Origin: an uncultured Croceicoccus sp.
Lineage (GTDB): Bacteria > Pseudomonadota > Alphaproteobacteria > Sphingomonadales > Sphingomonadaceae
Direction: 5' to 3'
Assembly (NCBI RefSeq): GCF_947496385.1
Contig: NZ_CANMCP010000006.1
Coordinates: forward strand, 124,001-188,000
Length of the DNA: 64,000 nt
A program made the translations under genes and the position numbers. Positions 34,483 to 44,058 of this stretch are shown here, piece by piece. Numbering within the stretch: the stretch's first letter is position 1; the number at the start of each line of letters is the position of its first letter. A model generated the notes under the pieces. That model saw nothing but the letters and a program-made list of their open reading frames with translations. It was not told the origin of the DNA and did no database searches.

Positions 34483-35786
34483 CAGGCCAGAAGATCCAGC
34501 GGGTTTTCGACAAGATCCTTGAACGTGGCCATCAATTGCGCGCCGTCCGCGCCGTCGATGGCACGGTGATCGAAGCTCCCGGTGGCGCTCATCACCGTGG
34601 CGATCTGCAGCGCGCCATCGATGACATGCGCGCGCTTTTCACCCGCGCCGATCGCCATGATCATGCCCTGCGGCGGGTTGATGACCGCCTCGAACTGCTT
34701 GATCCCGTACATGCCCATGTTGGACAGCGACGCCGTGCCGCCCTGGAACTCGTGCGGCTGAAGCTTGCCATCGCGGGCGCGCGCGGCGAGATCCTTCATC
34801 TCGGTCGAGATCTTGGAAACGGACTTGCCGCCTGCATCGGTGATGATCGGCGTGATGAGGCCCGCCGGGACCGAAACGGCAACCGAAATATCGGCGCGCG
34901 TGAAGCTGTAAAGCTCGTCGCCCGCGAATTGCACATTGCACTTGGGCACCATTTCGAGCGAGCGGGCGAGCGCCTTGATCATCAGGTCGTTGACCGAAAG
35001 CTTCACATCGCGCGCGGCCAGCGTCGCATTGAGCTCGCCCCGAAGTTTCAGCAGCGCATCGAGGCGAATATCCACGGTCAGGTAGATATGCGGCACCTGC
35101 TGCTTCGATTCGGTGAGGCGGCGGGCGATGGTCTTGCGCATGCCCGAAAGCTTTTCCGCCTCGTGCGGAATGTCCGGCGCGGCCGATTTCGGCGCCGGTC
35201 CGGGTGCGGGTGCGGCGGCAGGCGCAGCCGTTTCGGCGGCGGCCTTCTGCTGCCCCGGTTTTGCATTTTCGACATCGGCCTTGATGATGCGGCCATTGGG
35301 GCCGCTGCCGCTGATCGCCGAAAGGTCGAGGCCCTTTTCCGCCGCGATCCGCTTGGCGAGCGGGGATGCCACGATACGGCCCCCGCCGGTCGGCGCGGGT
35401 GCGGGTGCCGGGGCGGGCGTTTCGCGCGTGCGGGCCTTCTCGCCCTCGACCTTTTCCTTGCGGTCCTGCGTTTCGACCTTCGTCGCGTCGCTGCCGCCAT
35501 CGGAGGCGGGCGCGGATGGCGCCGAAATCGCGCCGGCATCCTCGCCTTCTTCGGCCAGCATGGCGATGACCGTGCCGACCTTCACGTTCTCGGTGCCTTC
35601 ATCCACCGCGATGGCCGCGATCGTGCCTTCATCGATGCATTCGAACTCCATCGTCGCCTTGTCGGTTTCGATTTCGGCGATGATGTCACCGGGTTCCACC
35701 TTCTGTCCCGGCTCGACCAGCCACTTGGCGAGAGTGCCCTCCTCCATCGTGGGGGACAGGGCGGGCATCTTGATTTCGATCGGCAT
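34482..35786 (-). CDS. pdhC: Pyruvate dehydrogenase E2 (dihydrolipoamide acetyltransferase)
   Basis: 434 residues. A single lipoyl domain at the N-terminus with K43 in IETDKATME; a Pro/Ala/Glu linker; a peripheral-subunit-binding domain ([30 protein letters not shown]); and the catalytic core ending in [13 protein letters not shown] with the His/Asp acyltransfer pair. Core signatures [16 protein letters not shown] and [14 protein letters not shown] place it with PDH E2 rather than 2-oxoglutarate E2. ATG 35786 is preceded by aaggaag. The E1 alpha and beta genes are not in the window. Confidence 0.94.
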   Translation of the reverse strand: MPIEIKMPALSPTMEEGTLAKWLVEPGQKVEPGDIIAEIETDKATMEFECIDEGTIAAIAVDEGTENVKVGTVIAMLAEEGEDAGAISAPSAPASDGGSDATKVETQDRKEKVEGEKARTRETPAPAPAPAPTGGGRIVASPLAKRIAAEKGLDLSAISGSGPNGRIIKADVENAKPGQQKAAAETAAPAAAPAPGPAPKSAAPDIPHEAEKLSGMRKTIARRLTESKQQVPHIYLTVDIRLDALLKLRGELNATLAARDVKLSVNDLMIKALARSLEMVPKCNVQFAGDELYSFTRADISVAVSVPAGLITPIITDAGGKSVSKISTEMKDLAARARDGKLQPHEFQGGTASLSNMGMYGIKQFEAVINPPQGMIMAIGAGEKRAHVIDGALQIATVMSATGSFDHRAIDGADGAQLMATFKDLVENPLDLLA

Positions 35787-35932
35787 GGGCTTCCTTCGCG
35801 ATCCTTGGCTCACATTTGATCGCCTTGTTGGGGGGACGGCCCGCCGCGGTCAAGGGCGTAAGCCGCCGACTTGCCAATAATGCGTTCATGGCCCAGTCTG
35901 GACCCCAGGGCACAGAGGGGACACCACGCCAC

Positions 35933-36388
35933 ATGCGTACATATCTCGTCATCATGGACGAAACGCCGGAGGCGAAGGTCGCTTTGCGCTTTGCATCGCG
36001 CCGCGCGGCGAAAACCGGGGGGTCGGTGCATCTCATCGCGCTCGTCCCGAAACAGGCCTTCGTCGCGTTCGGCGGCGTCCAGGCCACGATCGAGGAGGAG
36101 GCGAAAAGCCGCGCCGAAGTGCTCGTCATGGCGGCGGCGGGAAGCCTGCTCGCCGAAAGCGGGCGGATGCCGTCAATTTCCGTCCGCGTCGGCGACGGGG
36201 CGAAGGTGGTGCAGGACTACCTTACGGAAAATGCACAGATTGCCGCGCTCGTTCTCGGCGCCGCGGCGGAGGGCTCTCCGGGTCCGCTGGTGCACCATTT
36301 CGCCAATCACAAGGCGGGGCAGCTCCCCTGCCCGCTCATGATCGTACCCGGCGGGCTCAGTGAGGAAGATATCGACGCGCTGAGCTGA
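35933..36388 (+). CDS. Universal stress protein (UspA) family
   Basis: 151 residues of a single Usp domain: MRTYLVIMDETPEAKVALRF, the central helix and LVLGAAAEGSPGPLVHHF with G-x2-G-x9-G-like spacing, ending CPLMIVPGG. ATG 35933 matches the family start; ATG 35888 would add 15 residues and has no Shine-Dalgarno. It is divergent from pdhC and converges on rnr with 6 bp between. Confidence 0.82.
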   Translation: MRTYLVIMDETPEAKVALRFASRRAAKTGGSVHLIALVPKQAFVAFGGVQATIEEEAKSRAEVLVMAAAGSLLAESGRMPSISVRVGDGAKVVQDYLTENAQIAALVLGAAAEGSPGPLVHHFANHKAGQLPCPLMIVPGGLSEEDIDALS

Positions 36389-36394
36389 GCCTGC

Positions 36395-38734
36395 CTATTT
36401 CTTCTTGCGCCCCTGATGCCGGATATTGCCGGGGCGGCCGCGCTTGCCGACGATGTGCTTGCCCTGCGCGTCCTTTTTCGGGCCGCGGTCCTTCGTGCGC
36501 GCCTTGCCCTTGTGCACGATCTTTTTGCCGCGCGGTTCGACCTTGCCTTCCTGCTCGGGCAGCTCGAACTTCAACGCACCGCTGAGCGGGTTCGCCTCCG
36601 CCAGCCGCAGTTTCAGCCGGTCGCCGACCTTGTATTCGGTGCCGGTATCGCTGCCGACCAATTTCTGCGCCTTTTCCTCATAGACGAAATATTCATCGCC
36701 GATGGTCGAAATCGGCAGCAATCCGTCACCCCCGAAATTGAGGATCGTCGCGAACAGGCCGAATTTCTGCACGCCGGTCACGCGGGTGTCGAACACCTCG
36801 CCGACCTTCCCCGAAAGCCACGCCGCGACATAGCGGTCGATGGTGTCGCGCTCCGCCTCCATCGCGCGGCGCTCGGTCTTGCTGATCGCCTCGGTGATCG
36901 ATTCGAGGCTGGCGCGATCCTTGTCGGACAGGCCGGAGCGGGCCGGAATGTCGCGGTCCTGCGGCTTGGGTTGTTCGAGGTTGAACGCATCGACCAGCGC
37001 CCGGTGCACGAGCAGGTCGGAATAGCGGCGAATGGGCGAGGTGAAATGCGCATAGCTTCCGAGCGCTAGCCCGAAATGCCCCGCGTTCTGCGGCCCGTAA
37101 TACGCCTGCGTCTGGCTGCGCAGCACCTGCTCCATGATAAGCGCGCGCTCCGCATCGTCGGCCGTATCCTTGATCAGCCGGTTGAAGATCCCCGGCGTGA
37201 TCACCTGCCCCAGCGTGAAATTGCGGTCGTAGGTGGCGAGGTAGTCCTTGAGCGCCATCAGCTTTTCGCGACTCGGCGTTTCATGAATGCGATAGACGAC
37301 GGGCGCGACCTTGCTCTCCAGCGCCTTGGCCGCCGCGACATTGGCGGCGATCATGAATTCCTCCACCACCCGGTGCGCGTCGAGCCGTTCGCGCACGGCG
37401 ATCTCCTCGATCCGCCCCGCCTCGTTCAACACCACGCGCCGTTCCGGCAGGTCGAGATCGAGCGGATCGCGGGCCTCGCGCGCGGCGTTGAGCACCTTCC
37501 AGCAGGCCCACAGATGGCGCAGGCTTTCATCCGCGCTGTCATCGTCGATGCGGCTTTGCGCATCCTCATATGCGATGACCTCGGAAATCTTCACGATGGC
37601 GCGGGTAAAGCGCCAGTCCTTGATCTTGCCCTTCGCATCGACGGTCATGTGACACGCCATCGCGGCGCGCGGCTCCCCCTCGCCCAGCGAACACACGTCG
37701 GCGGACAGGATTTCGGGCAGCATCGGCACGACCCGGTCGGGGAAATAGACCGAATTGCCGCGCTTCCTCGCCTCGCGGTCGAGTGCGCTGCCCGGCCGCA
37801 CGTAATAGGACACGTCGGCGATGGCGACGATTGCCTTCCACCCGCCTGCATTGGCGGGGTCGTCGTCCGGCGCGGCCCAGATCGCATCGTCATGGTCGCG
37901 CGCATCGGCCGGGTCGATGGCAACGATGGGCAGATGGCGCAAATCTTCGCGACTGTCGGCGGACACGGGCAGTTTCGCCGCCGCCTGCGCCGCATCCTTC
38001 ACCGCGTCGTCGAAGTGAAAGGGGATTTCGTGCTTTGCAATCGCGATCAGGCTGAAAGATTTCGGCTCGAGCGGGTCGCCGAGGATCTGCGTCACCTTCA
38101 CGCCGGCACGGGGCGATTTGCCGGTCGGCTCGGCCAGCACGAGCTGGCCTTCTTCGGCCCCGCCAAGATCGGCGATGGCGGCAGAATTGCGCACCGATTT
38201 CTCGATCGGGGCGAGCCAGCCCTTCCCCGTCTTGTCAATCTCGACGACGCCCATCATCGCGGTCTGCGCATCGGGCAGTTTCTTCATCACATGGGCGAGC
38301 CAGCCCGTGCCCGTCTCCTCCGTCCGGGCAAGCACCCGGTCGCCCTTGCGCAGGGCGGGAAAGGCGCGGTTGCCCTTCCCCTTGCCGCCCGCCTGTTTCC
38401 GGTCGACGACGCGCAGCCGTGGCGGCAACTCCCCGCTGTCGGGCGACCAGCTTTCGGGAACGGCGATGGGCACGCCATCCTCGATATCCGCAACGCGCAA
38501 CACGGTCACGCGCGGCAGGCCACCCATACTGTGGAACGCGGATTTCTTCCCGTCGATCAGCCCCTCTTCGGCCATGTCGCGCAGCAGCGCCTTGAGCGAG
38601 ATCTTCTCCTGCCCCTTGAGGCCGAATTCGCGCGCGATTTCCCGCTTTCCGGTGGGGGTTTCGCTCGTCTTCACGAACTCCAAAATCTGTTCTTTCGACG
38701 GCAGTCCCTGAAATTTCTTCGATTTTTCGTTCAT
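36395..38734 (-). CDS. rnr: Ribonuclease R
   Basis: 779 residues. An N-terminal helix-turn-helix (PTGKREIAREFGLKGQEKIS), two cold-shock-like OB domains, the RNB catalytic domain with VAIDPADARDHDDAIWAA (metal-binding Asp cluster) and RRYSDLLVHRALVDAF, then an S1 domain and a Lys/Arg-rich tail. It degrades structured RNA 3' to 5'. ATG 38734 is the family start; ATG 38743 is 3 codons longer. Antisense open frames across this gene are shadows. Confidence 0.95.
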   Translation of the reverse strand: MNEKSKKFQGLPSKEQILEFVKTSETPTGKREIAREFGLKGQEKISLKALLRDMAEEGLIDGKKSAFHSMGGLPRVTVLRVADIEDGVPIAVPESWSPDSGELPPRLRVVDRKQAGGKGKGNRAFPALRKGDRVLARTEETGTGWLAHVMKKLPDAQTAMMGVVEIDKTGKGWLAPIEKSVRNSAAIADLGGAEEGQLVLAEPTGKSPRAGVKVTQILGDPLEPKSFSLIAIAKHEIPFHFDDAVKDAAQAAAKLPVSADSREDLRHLPIVAIDPADARDHDDAIWAAPDDDPANAGGWKAIVAIADVSYYVRPGSALDREARKRGNSVYFPDRVVPMLPEILSADVCSLGEGEPRAAMACHMTVDAKGKIKDWRFTRAIVKISEVIAYEDAQSRIDDDSADESLRHLWACWKVLNAAREARDPLDLDLPERRVVLNEAGRIEEIAVRERLDAHRVVEEFMIAANVAAAKALESKVAPVVYRIHETPSREKLMALKDYLATYDRNFTLGQVITPGIFNRLIKDTADDAERALIMEQVLRSQTQAYYGPQNAGHFGLALGSYAHFTSPIRRYSDLLVHRALVDAFNLEQPKPQDRDIPARSGLSDKDRASLESITEAISKTERRAMEAERDTIDRYVAAWLSGKVGEVFDTRVTGVQKFGLFATILNFGGDGLLPISTIGDEYFVYEEKAQKLVGSDTGTEYKVGDRLKLRLAEANPLSGALKFELPEQEGKVEPRGKKIVHKGKARTKDRGPKKDAQGKHIVGKRGRPGNIRHQGRKKK

Positions 38735-38842
38735 GGCTCCCATGTGGGCCGCACCTGCGCGATACGCAAGCGCGTTCGCCCGGTTGCAAATGCAATCGCG
38801 TGCCCTATCACCCGGCAAAGACCTGCCGACCGGAGCCGACCC

Positions 38843-40051
38843 ATGACCCAATTCGTTTCGCCCGATACGCTGCGCGCACGCTTCTCCGCCGCGATGTCGG
38901 CGATGTACCGGGCCGAGGTGCCGCTTTATGGCGAATTGCTCGACATCGTGGCGTCGGTAAACGCGCGCTCCGGCGGGGCGGCGACGCACGATGGCGGGCG
39001 GCTGGGCGAGGAACGCCACGGCGCGATCCGCGTGGGCACGGCGGCGGAATTGCGCGCGATGCGGCGCTTCTTTGGAGTGATGGACATGGAGCCTGTCGAT
39101 TACTACGATCTTTCGGTGGCGGGTGTGCCGGTGCATTCGACTGCGTTTCGCCCCATCACCGCGGGCGGCATGGACGCCAACCCGTTCCGCATGTTCTGCT
39201 CGCTGCTCCGGCTCGAACTGATCGAGGATGCGGCGCTGCGCGATCGGGCTGCGGATATTCTGGAGGCGCGGCAGATCTGCTCGACGCGGCTGATGGAACT
39301 CATCGCAAAGGCGGAGGAGACGGGCGGGCTGGCGCCAGGCGATGCCGACGCGTTTCTGGAGGAGGGGCTGAACGTCTTTCGCTGGCACGATACGGCGCGG
39401 GTCGATGCCCAGACCTATGGCGAATTGCACGATGCGCACCGCCTTATTGCCGACGTGGTCAGTTTTGCCGGACCGCACATCAACCATCTGACGCCGCGCA
39501 CGCTCGACATCGACGCGGCGCAGGCGGAAATGATCGCCCGCAATATCGACGCCAAGGATCAGATCGAAGGCCCGCCGCGCCGCGCGTGCCCCATTCTCCT
39601 GCGTCAGACCAGTTTCAAGGCGCTGTCGGAAACGGTGTCCTTCGGCGGCGACGACGCAGGTGCCCACACCGCCCGTTTCGGAGAGATCGAGCAACGCGGC
39701 GCCGCGCTTACGCCCAAGGGCCGCGCGCTATACGACGAATGCCTCGCCGATGCGCGCGCGGCAGGCGGCGATTACGAGGCTGCCTTGCGCGAATCCTTTG
39801 CCCGCTTTCCCGACGACCTCGACGCGATGCGTGAGGAAGCGCTCGCCTTTTTCCGCGACGGACATCCGGTCACCTACGAGGATTTCCTGCCCGTGAGCGC
39901 AGCCGGCATTTTTCAGTCCAATCTCGGCGCCGAAACGAGCAGTGGACATGGCGAAGCCGGATCGGCGCGCGACGCGTTCGAGGATGCGCTCGGCATGGCG
40001 GTACACGATCCCTTCGCCCTCTATCGTGCGGGCGCCGACGACGCGCCGTAG
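38843..40051 (+). CDS. 2-oxoadipate dioxygenase/decarboxylase-like (HglS/YdcJ family)
   Basis: 402 residues of the DUF1338/YdcJ group, whose characterised member HglS converts 2-oxoadipate to D-2-hydroxyglutarate in lysine catabolism. Candidate metal ligands are His in VPVHSTAFRP, His in GPHINHLTPR and Glu in HTARFGEIEQRG, in the order expected. DANPFRMFCSLLRLELI and LRQTSFKALSE are also conserved. It is monocistronic or co-transcribed with the ATP-grasp gene that starts 33 bp later. No other lysine-catabolism gene is adjacent. Confidence 0.8.
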   Translation: MTQFVSPDTLRARFSAAMSAMYRAEVPLYGELLDIVASVNARSGGAATHDGGRLGEERHGAIRVGTAAELRAMRRFFGVMDMEPVDYYDLSVAGVPVHSTAFRPITAGGMDANPFRMFCSLLRLELIEDAALRDRAADILEARQICSTRLMELIAKAEETGGLAPGDADAFLEEGLNVFRWHDTARVDAQTYGELHDAHRLIADVVSFAGPHINHLTPRTLDIDAAQAEMIARNIDAKDQIEGPPRRACPILLRQTSFKALSETVSFGGDDAGAHTARFGEIEQRGAALTPKGRALYDECLADARAAGGDYEAALRESFARFPDDLDAMREEALAFFRDGHPVTYEDFLPVSAAGIFQSNLGAETSSGHGEAGSARDAFEDALGMAVHDPFALYRAGADDAP

Positions 40052-40084
40052 GGAACCTGCTGCACGATCGCGATTTGAGCAGGA

Positions 40085-40984
40085 ATGACCGCCTTTCCCG
40101 CCGACGCGAACGATCCGCCAGCGCCTGCTGCGCGTATGCGGGTCGCGCTGTGCTACGCGGCGCGGATGGGGCGGCTGTGTCCGGTGGAAAACCCGCGCCG
40201 CTTCACCGAATTTGTGCAGCATCGCAAGCTATACGATCGCGACCCCGCCATGCCGCGCCTGCTCGACAAGCTCTACGCCAAACGGCTCGTTGCTGGCCGC
40301 CTCGGCTTCGACTGGGTGGCGCCGCTCGCGTGGGAGGGGGCGGCATTGCCGGCGCGGTCGCCCGTGTCGGGGCGTGCGATGCTGAAATCGCGGCACGGCT
40401 GTAATCAATATCGCGCGCTCGGCCCGTCGCTGGCGCCGGGCCGGTGGGAGACCGTGCGCCGCCAAGCGCATCGCTGGCTGCGCTCGCCTTATGGTGTGTG
40501 GCTCGACGAATGGGCCTATCGCGATGTGCCGCGCGGCCTGATGATCGAGGGGTGGCTCGGCGATGGCGCCACGCTGCCGGTGGATTACAAGATCTACGTA
40601 TTTGGCGGCGCGGCCACCCATGTGCAGGTGCACACCGGGCGCGGCGGGGGGCGGCATCGCTGGCACCTGCATGACCGGGACTGGAAACGGCTCGATGGCG
40701 GCGCAGCGCTTCCCCGGCCGCGCAGCGTCGACGCGATGATCGAGGCGGCGGAAATGCTGTCGGGCGCGATGTCCTTCGTGCGCGTGGACTTCTACGAATT
40801 GCACGGGCGCCCGGTGTTCGGCGAATTCTGCTTCTACCCCGGATCGGGGCTGGACCGGTTTTTCGACGATGCGACCGATCTTGCGCTGGGCGGGCTCTGG
40901 GCGCTCGCGCTATCGACGCAAAATCCGGTCGCGCGCCTTGACGAGCGGACCGTTCACTCCCCCTCGGAAGTGTCGAGCGGATAG
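40085..40984 (+). CDS. TupA-like ATP-grasp polysaccharide protein
   Basis: 299 residues. ENPRRFTEFVQHRKLYDRDP and LDKLYAKRLVAGRLG correspond to the N-terminal pattern of TupA-like ATP-grasp proteins, found in teichuronopeptide and capsule/exopolysaccharide clusters. LPVDYKIYVFGG and SFVRVDFYELHGRPVFGEF give the ATP-grasp metal/ATP site. ATG 40085 is at the ORF start. The 3' end overlaps the convergent M28 peptidase by 31 bp. The linked amino acid or sugar is unknown. Confidence 0.72.
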   Translation: MTAFPADANDPPAPAARMRVALCYAARMGRLCPVENPRRFTEFVQHRKLYDRDPAMPRLLDKLYAKRLVAGRLGFDWVAPLAWEGAALPARSPVSGRAMLKSRHGCNQYRALGPSLAPGRWETVRRQAHRWLRSPYGVWLDEWAYRDVPRGLMIEGWLGDGATLPVDYKIYVFGGAATHVQVHTGRGGGRHRWHLHDRDWKRLDGGAALPRPRSVDAMIEAAEMLSGAMSFVRVDFYELHGRPVFGEFCFYPGSGLDRFFDDATDLALGGLWALALSTQNPVARLDERTVHSPSEVSSG

Positions 40985-42318
40985 AACGCGCCGCCCGGAA
41001 CCGCCGCGGCGACCGGGCTTTCCGCCTCACCGGCGCGCGCGCTGACCCCGACGATCCAGTCGTCACCGCGCAACCCGTCGAGCGTCACCATATGCGTCGC
41101 GCCATCGGTTTCGCGCAGCAATTCCCACTGCGCATCGTCGGTCCGCCGGCGCCAGATGCGATAGCCCGTTGCCCCTTCACTCGGTGTCCACTGCACCGTG
41201 GTAAAGGTCTGCACCGCGGCTTCGGCGGACACGCGCGGAGGCATCGGCGCCTGCGCGAGCGCGGCCAGCGTCTCGACGTTCAGCCGCGTGACCTTGGCAA
41301 GATAGGGGAAATCCATTTCCTCGACCGTGTCGCCGTAGGTCACGCCATCCTCGGTGCGCAGATCCTGATGCTGATGCTCGTAATCCTCGACCGCGACGGA
41401 AAAACGGATGGCGGGATAGCCCATCGCCTGAAACGGCAATTGATCGCCGCCGCGCCCCATGCGGTCGGCGCGATAGATCTGACGAACGGCGAGCGTATCA
41501 TCCGTATCGGCGCTCGCGATGCCGGCGATATAGCGCGACAGATTGCGCGACGGGCTGTCGTTCTCGCCGCCGTTGCGGCGCATGGCACTGCGCAATTCGT
41601 CGGTGGAATCGGAACGCAGCGCCTCCGAAAAGACGCGGACATGCGCGTCGTCCGACTTTCCGTCCGAACCGTGCGAGCCGCCGACGATGTCGTTGTTCAG
41701 CACCGCCTTCACGGTCCAGCCCTGCTCCCGCGCGTAATCCGCCATCAGCTTGCCGCCGTAAAGGCCCTGCTCCTCACCCGAAAGCACGGCATAGACGATG
41801 GTCGTGGGATAGTCATGTTGCGACAGCGTGCGCGCCGCTTCGAGCACGAGCGCGGTGCCCGATGCGTTGTCATTGGCGCCGGGTGCATCGCTTTTCCAGT
41901 CCATCACATCGCTGGCACGGCTGTCGATATGGGCCTGCACGATGACGACCTCGTCGGGACGCTCGGTGCCGGGCTGTATCGCCACGACATTGACGAGGCG
42001 GACCGGCGTTTCGATGCGATTGCCCGACACCATGCGTTCGGGCGTGACGATCGTGAGACAGCCGCCGCACGCCTCGCTCGCCCGGCGGAATTCCGCCTCT
42101 GCCCAGCGGCGGGCCGCGCCGATGCCGCGCGTCGCGCTGTCCTGCTCCGAAAGCGTATGGCGCGTGCCGAAACCGACAAGGCTTTCGACATCGGCGCGCA
42201 GACGGTCCTGCGATACGGGGGCGGCGACCGACGATGCGGGCGACGGATCATGCGCGAAGGCAGGGGCGACGCCGAGCGAGAGGAGCAATGGAGCGGAGAG
42301 AAGCGCGATGGTTTTCAT
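40954..42318 (-). CDS. M28-family metallopeptidase with C-terminal Fn3-like domain
   Basis: 454 residues with a signal peptide (ALLSAPLLLSLGVAPAFA). Zinc-site motifs of M28 aminopeptidases are visible: VVIVQAHIDSRASD, GANDNASGTALVLEAAR, AVLSGEEQGLYG and NNDIVGG. Residues about 365-440 (PPRVSAEAAVQTFTTVQWTP ... WIVGVSARAG) look like a fibronectin type III domain. It should be exported and cleave N-terminal residues or dipeptides in the periplasm. Two Cys (ACGGC) lie close together near residue 84. Confidence 0.86.
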   Translation of the reverse strand: MKTIALLSAPLLLSLGVAPAFAHDPSPASSVAAPVSQDRLRADVESLVGFGTRHTLSEQDSATRGIGAARRWAEAEFRRASEACGGCLTIVTPERMVSGNRIETPVRLVNVVAIQPGTERPDEVVIVQAHIDSRASDVMDWKSDAPGANDNASGTALVLEAARTLSQHDYPTTIVYAVLSGEEQGLYGGKLMADYAREQGWTVKAVLNNDIVGGSHGSDGKSDDAHVRVFSEALRSDSTDELRSAMRRNGGENDSPSRNLSRYIAGIASADTDDTLAVRQIYRADRMGRGGDQLPFQAMGYPAIRFSVAVEDYEHQHQDLRTEDGVTYGDTVEEMDFPYLAKVTRLNVETLAALAQAPMPPRVSAEAAVQTFTTVQWTPSEGATGYRIWRRRTDDAQWELLRETDGATHMVTLDGLRGDDWIVGVSARAGEAESPVAAAVPGGAFYPLDTSEGE

Positions 42319-42384
42319 CCGCCGACGATGCCCGCCAAATCACCCTGCGGCAAGAGCAGGCGATCGCCCGCGCGCCAAACCCGC

Positions 42385-43950
42385 CTAGTAGGTGCGGCCG
42401 ATATAGATCGTCTCGACCGCCTTATCCCCGGTAAAGAAGCACGGCGCATCGGGCACGTCGGCATCGAGCGCGGAATTGCGAATCGTGATCTTCAGCGTTT
42501 TCAGCTTTTCCACGATCGCGTCGAGCGCGGCGCCGGTCGGGCGCGACCATGGCACCGCGACCCAGCCCGGCTTCGTCTCGCTTTCGCGGAAATGATCGGC
42601 CAGCGTCTCGAAATCGGTGACGTCGTAACGGATCGCGGCATCGCGCCGTTCGCGGGCACGCTCGAACAGGGTCTGCTGAATCTCCGCGAGGATACCGCCG
42701 GCGCAGAACACGAAATCGTGCCGGTCCTGCAAGGCGAAATCGGGCTTTCCGTCATCCTCGCGCCACAGCGCATCGCGGCGCAGGACCGAAAGCTTGTCGC
42801 CCTCCATGTCGCGGGGGCCGACCTCGATGATAAGGGGCGCACCCTTGCGGACCCAGCCCCAGCGTTTCACCGCCGTCTTGCCCGGCTTGCGATCGACGAG
42901 CACGCGGATCGGCTCGCGGAAGACGTCCTGCCCGATGAGCGCGGTGCGCACTTCCTCGCAATAGTTGATGATGTCGGCGTCCTCGTCCTTGCCGCGCAGC
43001 AAGGGCAGGATGACGATCTGATGCGGGGCGACGCGGGGCGGCACGGCCAGCCCGTCATCGTCGCCATGGGTCATGATGACGCCGCCGATCATGCGGGTGG
43101 ACACGCCCCAGCTCGTCGTGTGGCAAAGCTGCTGCTGCCCCTCGCTGTCCTGGTAACGGATGTCGGCGGCCTCGGCGAAGGTCGTGCCGAGGTAATGGGA
43201 CGTGCCTGCCTGCAATGCCTTGCCGTCCTGCATCATCGCCTCGATGCTGAAGGTCGCATCGGCGCCGGGGAAACGCTCGTTCTCCGGCTTTTCCCCCGCG
43301 ATCACCGGCATGGCCAGCACGTCCTCGGCAAAGGCGCGATAGACCTCGAGCATTTTCAGCGTCTCGTCCATGGCGTCGGCCTTGTCGGCATGGGCGGTAT
43401 GCCCCTCCTGCCACAGGAATTCGCTCGTGCGCAGGAACATGCGGGTCCGCATTTCCCAGCGCACGACATTGGCCCACTGGTTGATCTTGAGCGGAAGATC
43501 GCGCCAGCTCTGCACCCAGCGGTGCATCGCCTGACCGATCACCGTTTCCGACGTCGGCCGCACGACAAGCGGTTCCTCAAGCTCGGCATCGGGATCGACG
43601 ACGAGCTTGCCGTCCTCCGCCTTCAGCCGGTGATGCGTGACGACGGCCATTTCCTTGGCGAAACCCTCGACATGCTCCGCCTCTTTCCCGAAATAGGAAA
43701 GCGGGATGAAGATCGGGAAATAGCAATTGTCATGACCGGTCAGCTTGATCTGTTCGTCCAGAAGCCGCTGAATCCGTTCCCAGATGCCCCAGCCCCACGG
43801 CTTGATGATCATGCACCCGCGCACGCCCGATTCCTCGGCCAGATCCGCCTGGGACACGACCGCCTGGTACCAGGCGGCGAAATCGTCCTCGCGCTTGATG
43901 TCCAGCGCATGGCGAATCGTCGGAAATTGGGCGTCGGTCTTGGCGGCCAC
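42385..43950 (-). CDS. proS: Prolyl-tRNA synthetase, archaeal/eukaryotic type
   Basis: 521 residues of a class II synthetase. Motif 2 (VVRWEMRTRMFLRTSEFLWQ) and GTSHYLGTTFAEAADIRY are as in ProRS. It has no insertion editing domain; instead, after the anticodon-binding domain (VRVLVDRKPGKTA region) it has a C-terminal extension ending in GRTY, the conserved Tyr terminus of archaeal/eukaryotic-type (type 3) ProRS. It charges tRNA-Pro. A stem-loop separates it from phaR upstream. Confidence 0.93.
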   Translation of the reverse strand: MAAKTDAQFPTIRHALDIKREDDFAAWYQAVVSQADLAEESGVRGCMIIKPWGWGIWERIQRLLDEQIKLTGHDNCYFPIFIPLSYFGKEAEHVEGFAKEMAVVTHHRLKAEDGKLVVDPDAELEEPLVVRPTSETVIGQAMHRWVQSWRDLPLKINQWANVVRWEMRTRMFLRTSEFLWQEGHTAHADKADAMDETLKMLEVYRAFAEDVLAMPVIAGEKPENERFPGADATFSIEAMMQDGKALQAGTSHYLGTTFAEAADIRYQDSEGQQQLCHTTSWGVSTRMIGGVIMTHGDDDGLAVPPRVAPHQIVILPLLRGKDEDADIINYCEEVRTALIGQDVFREPIRVLVDRKPGKTAVKRWGWVRKGAPLIIEVGPRDMEGDKLSVLRRDALWREDDGKPDFALQDRHDFVFCAGGILAEIQQTLFERARERRDAAIRYDVTDFETLADHFRESETKPGWVAVPWSRPTGAALDAIVEKLKTLKITIRNSALDADVPDAPCFFTGDKAVETIYIGRTY

Positions 43951-43977
43951 TGCGTACCTCGGGTATAGAGCATATCA

Positions 43978-44010
43978 ATAAAGGGGTGACGGCTGTCCTG
44001 CCGCACCCCT
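43978..44010 (-). terminator. Probable rho-independent terminator after phaR
   Basis: Between phaR and proS, aggggtg (43982-43988) pairs with cacccct (44004-44010), extended by cggc/gccg inside with one bulged base. On the minus strand the stem is followed by TTTATT. It would end the phaR transcript before proS. Confidence 0.6.
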
Positions 44011-44058
44011 GTCGGGAACGCCCTATTCCCAAGCGCTCCATTTGCCAAGCGTGGCGTG

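Noticed and set aside
41092-43968. A 958-codon plus-strand frame over the M28 peptidase and proS genes
   Set aside because: Antisense shadow of two well-identified genes; composition of a GC-rich non-coding frame.
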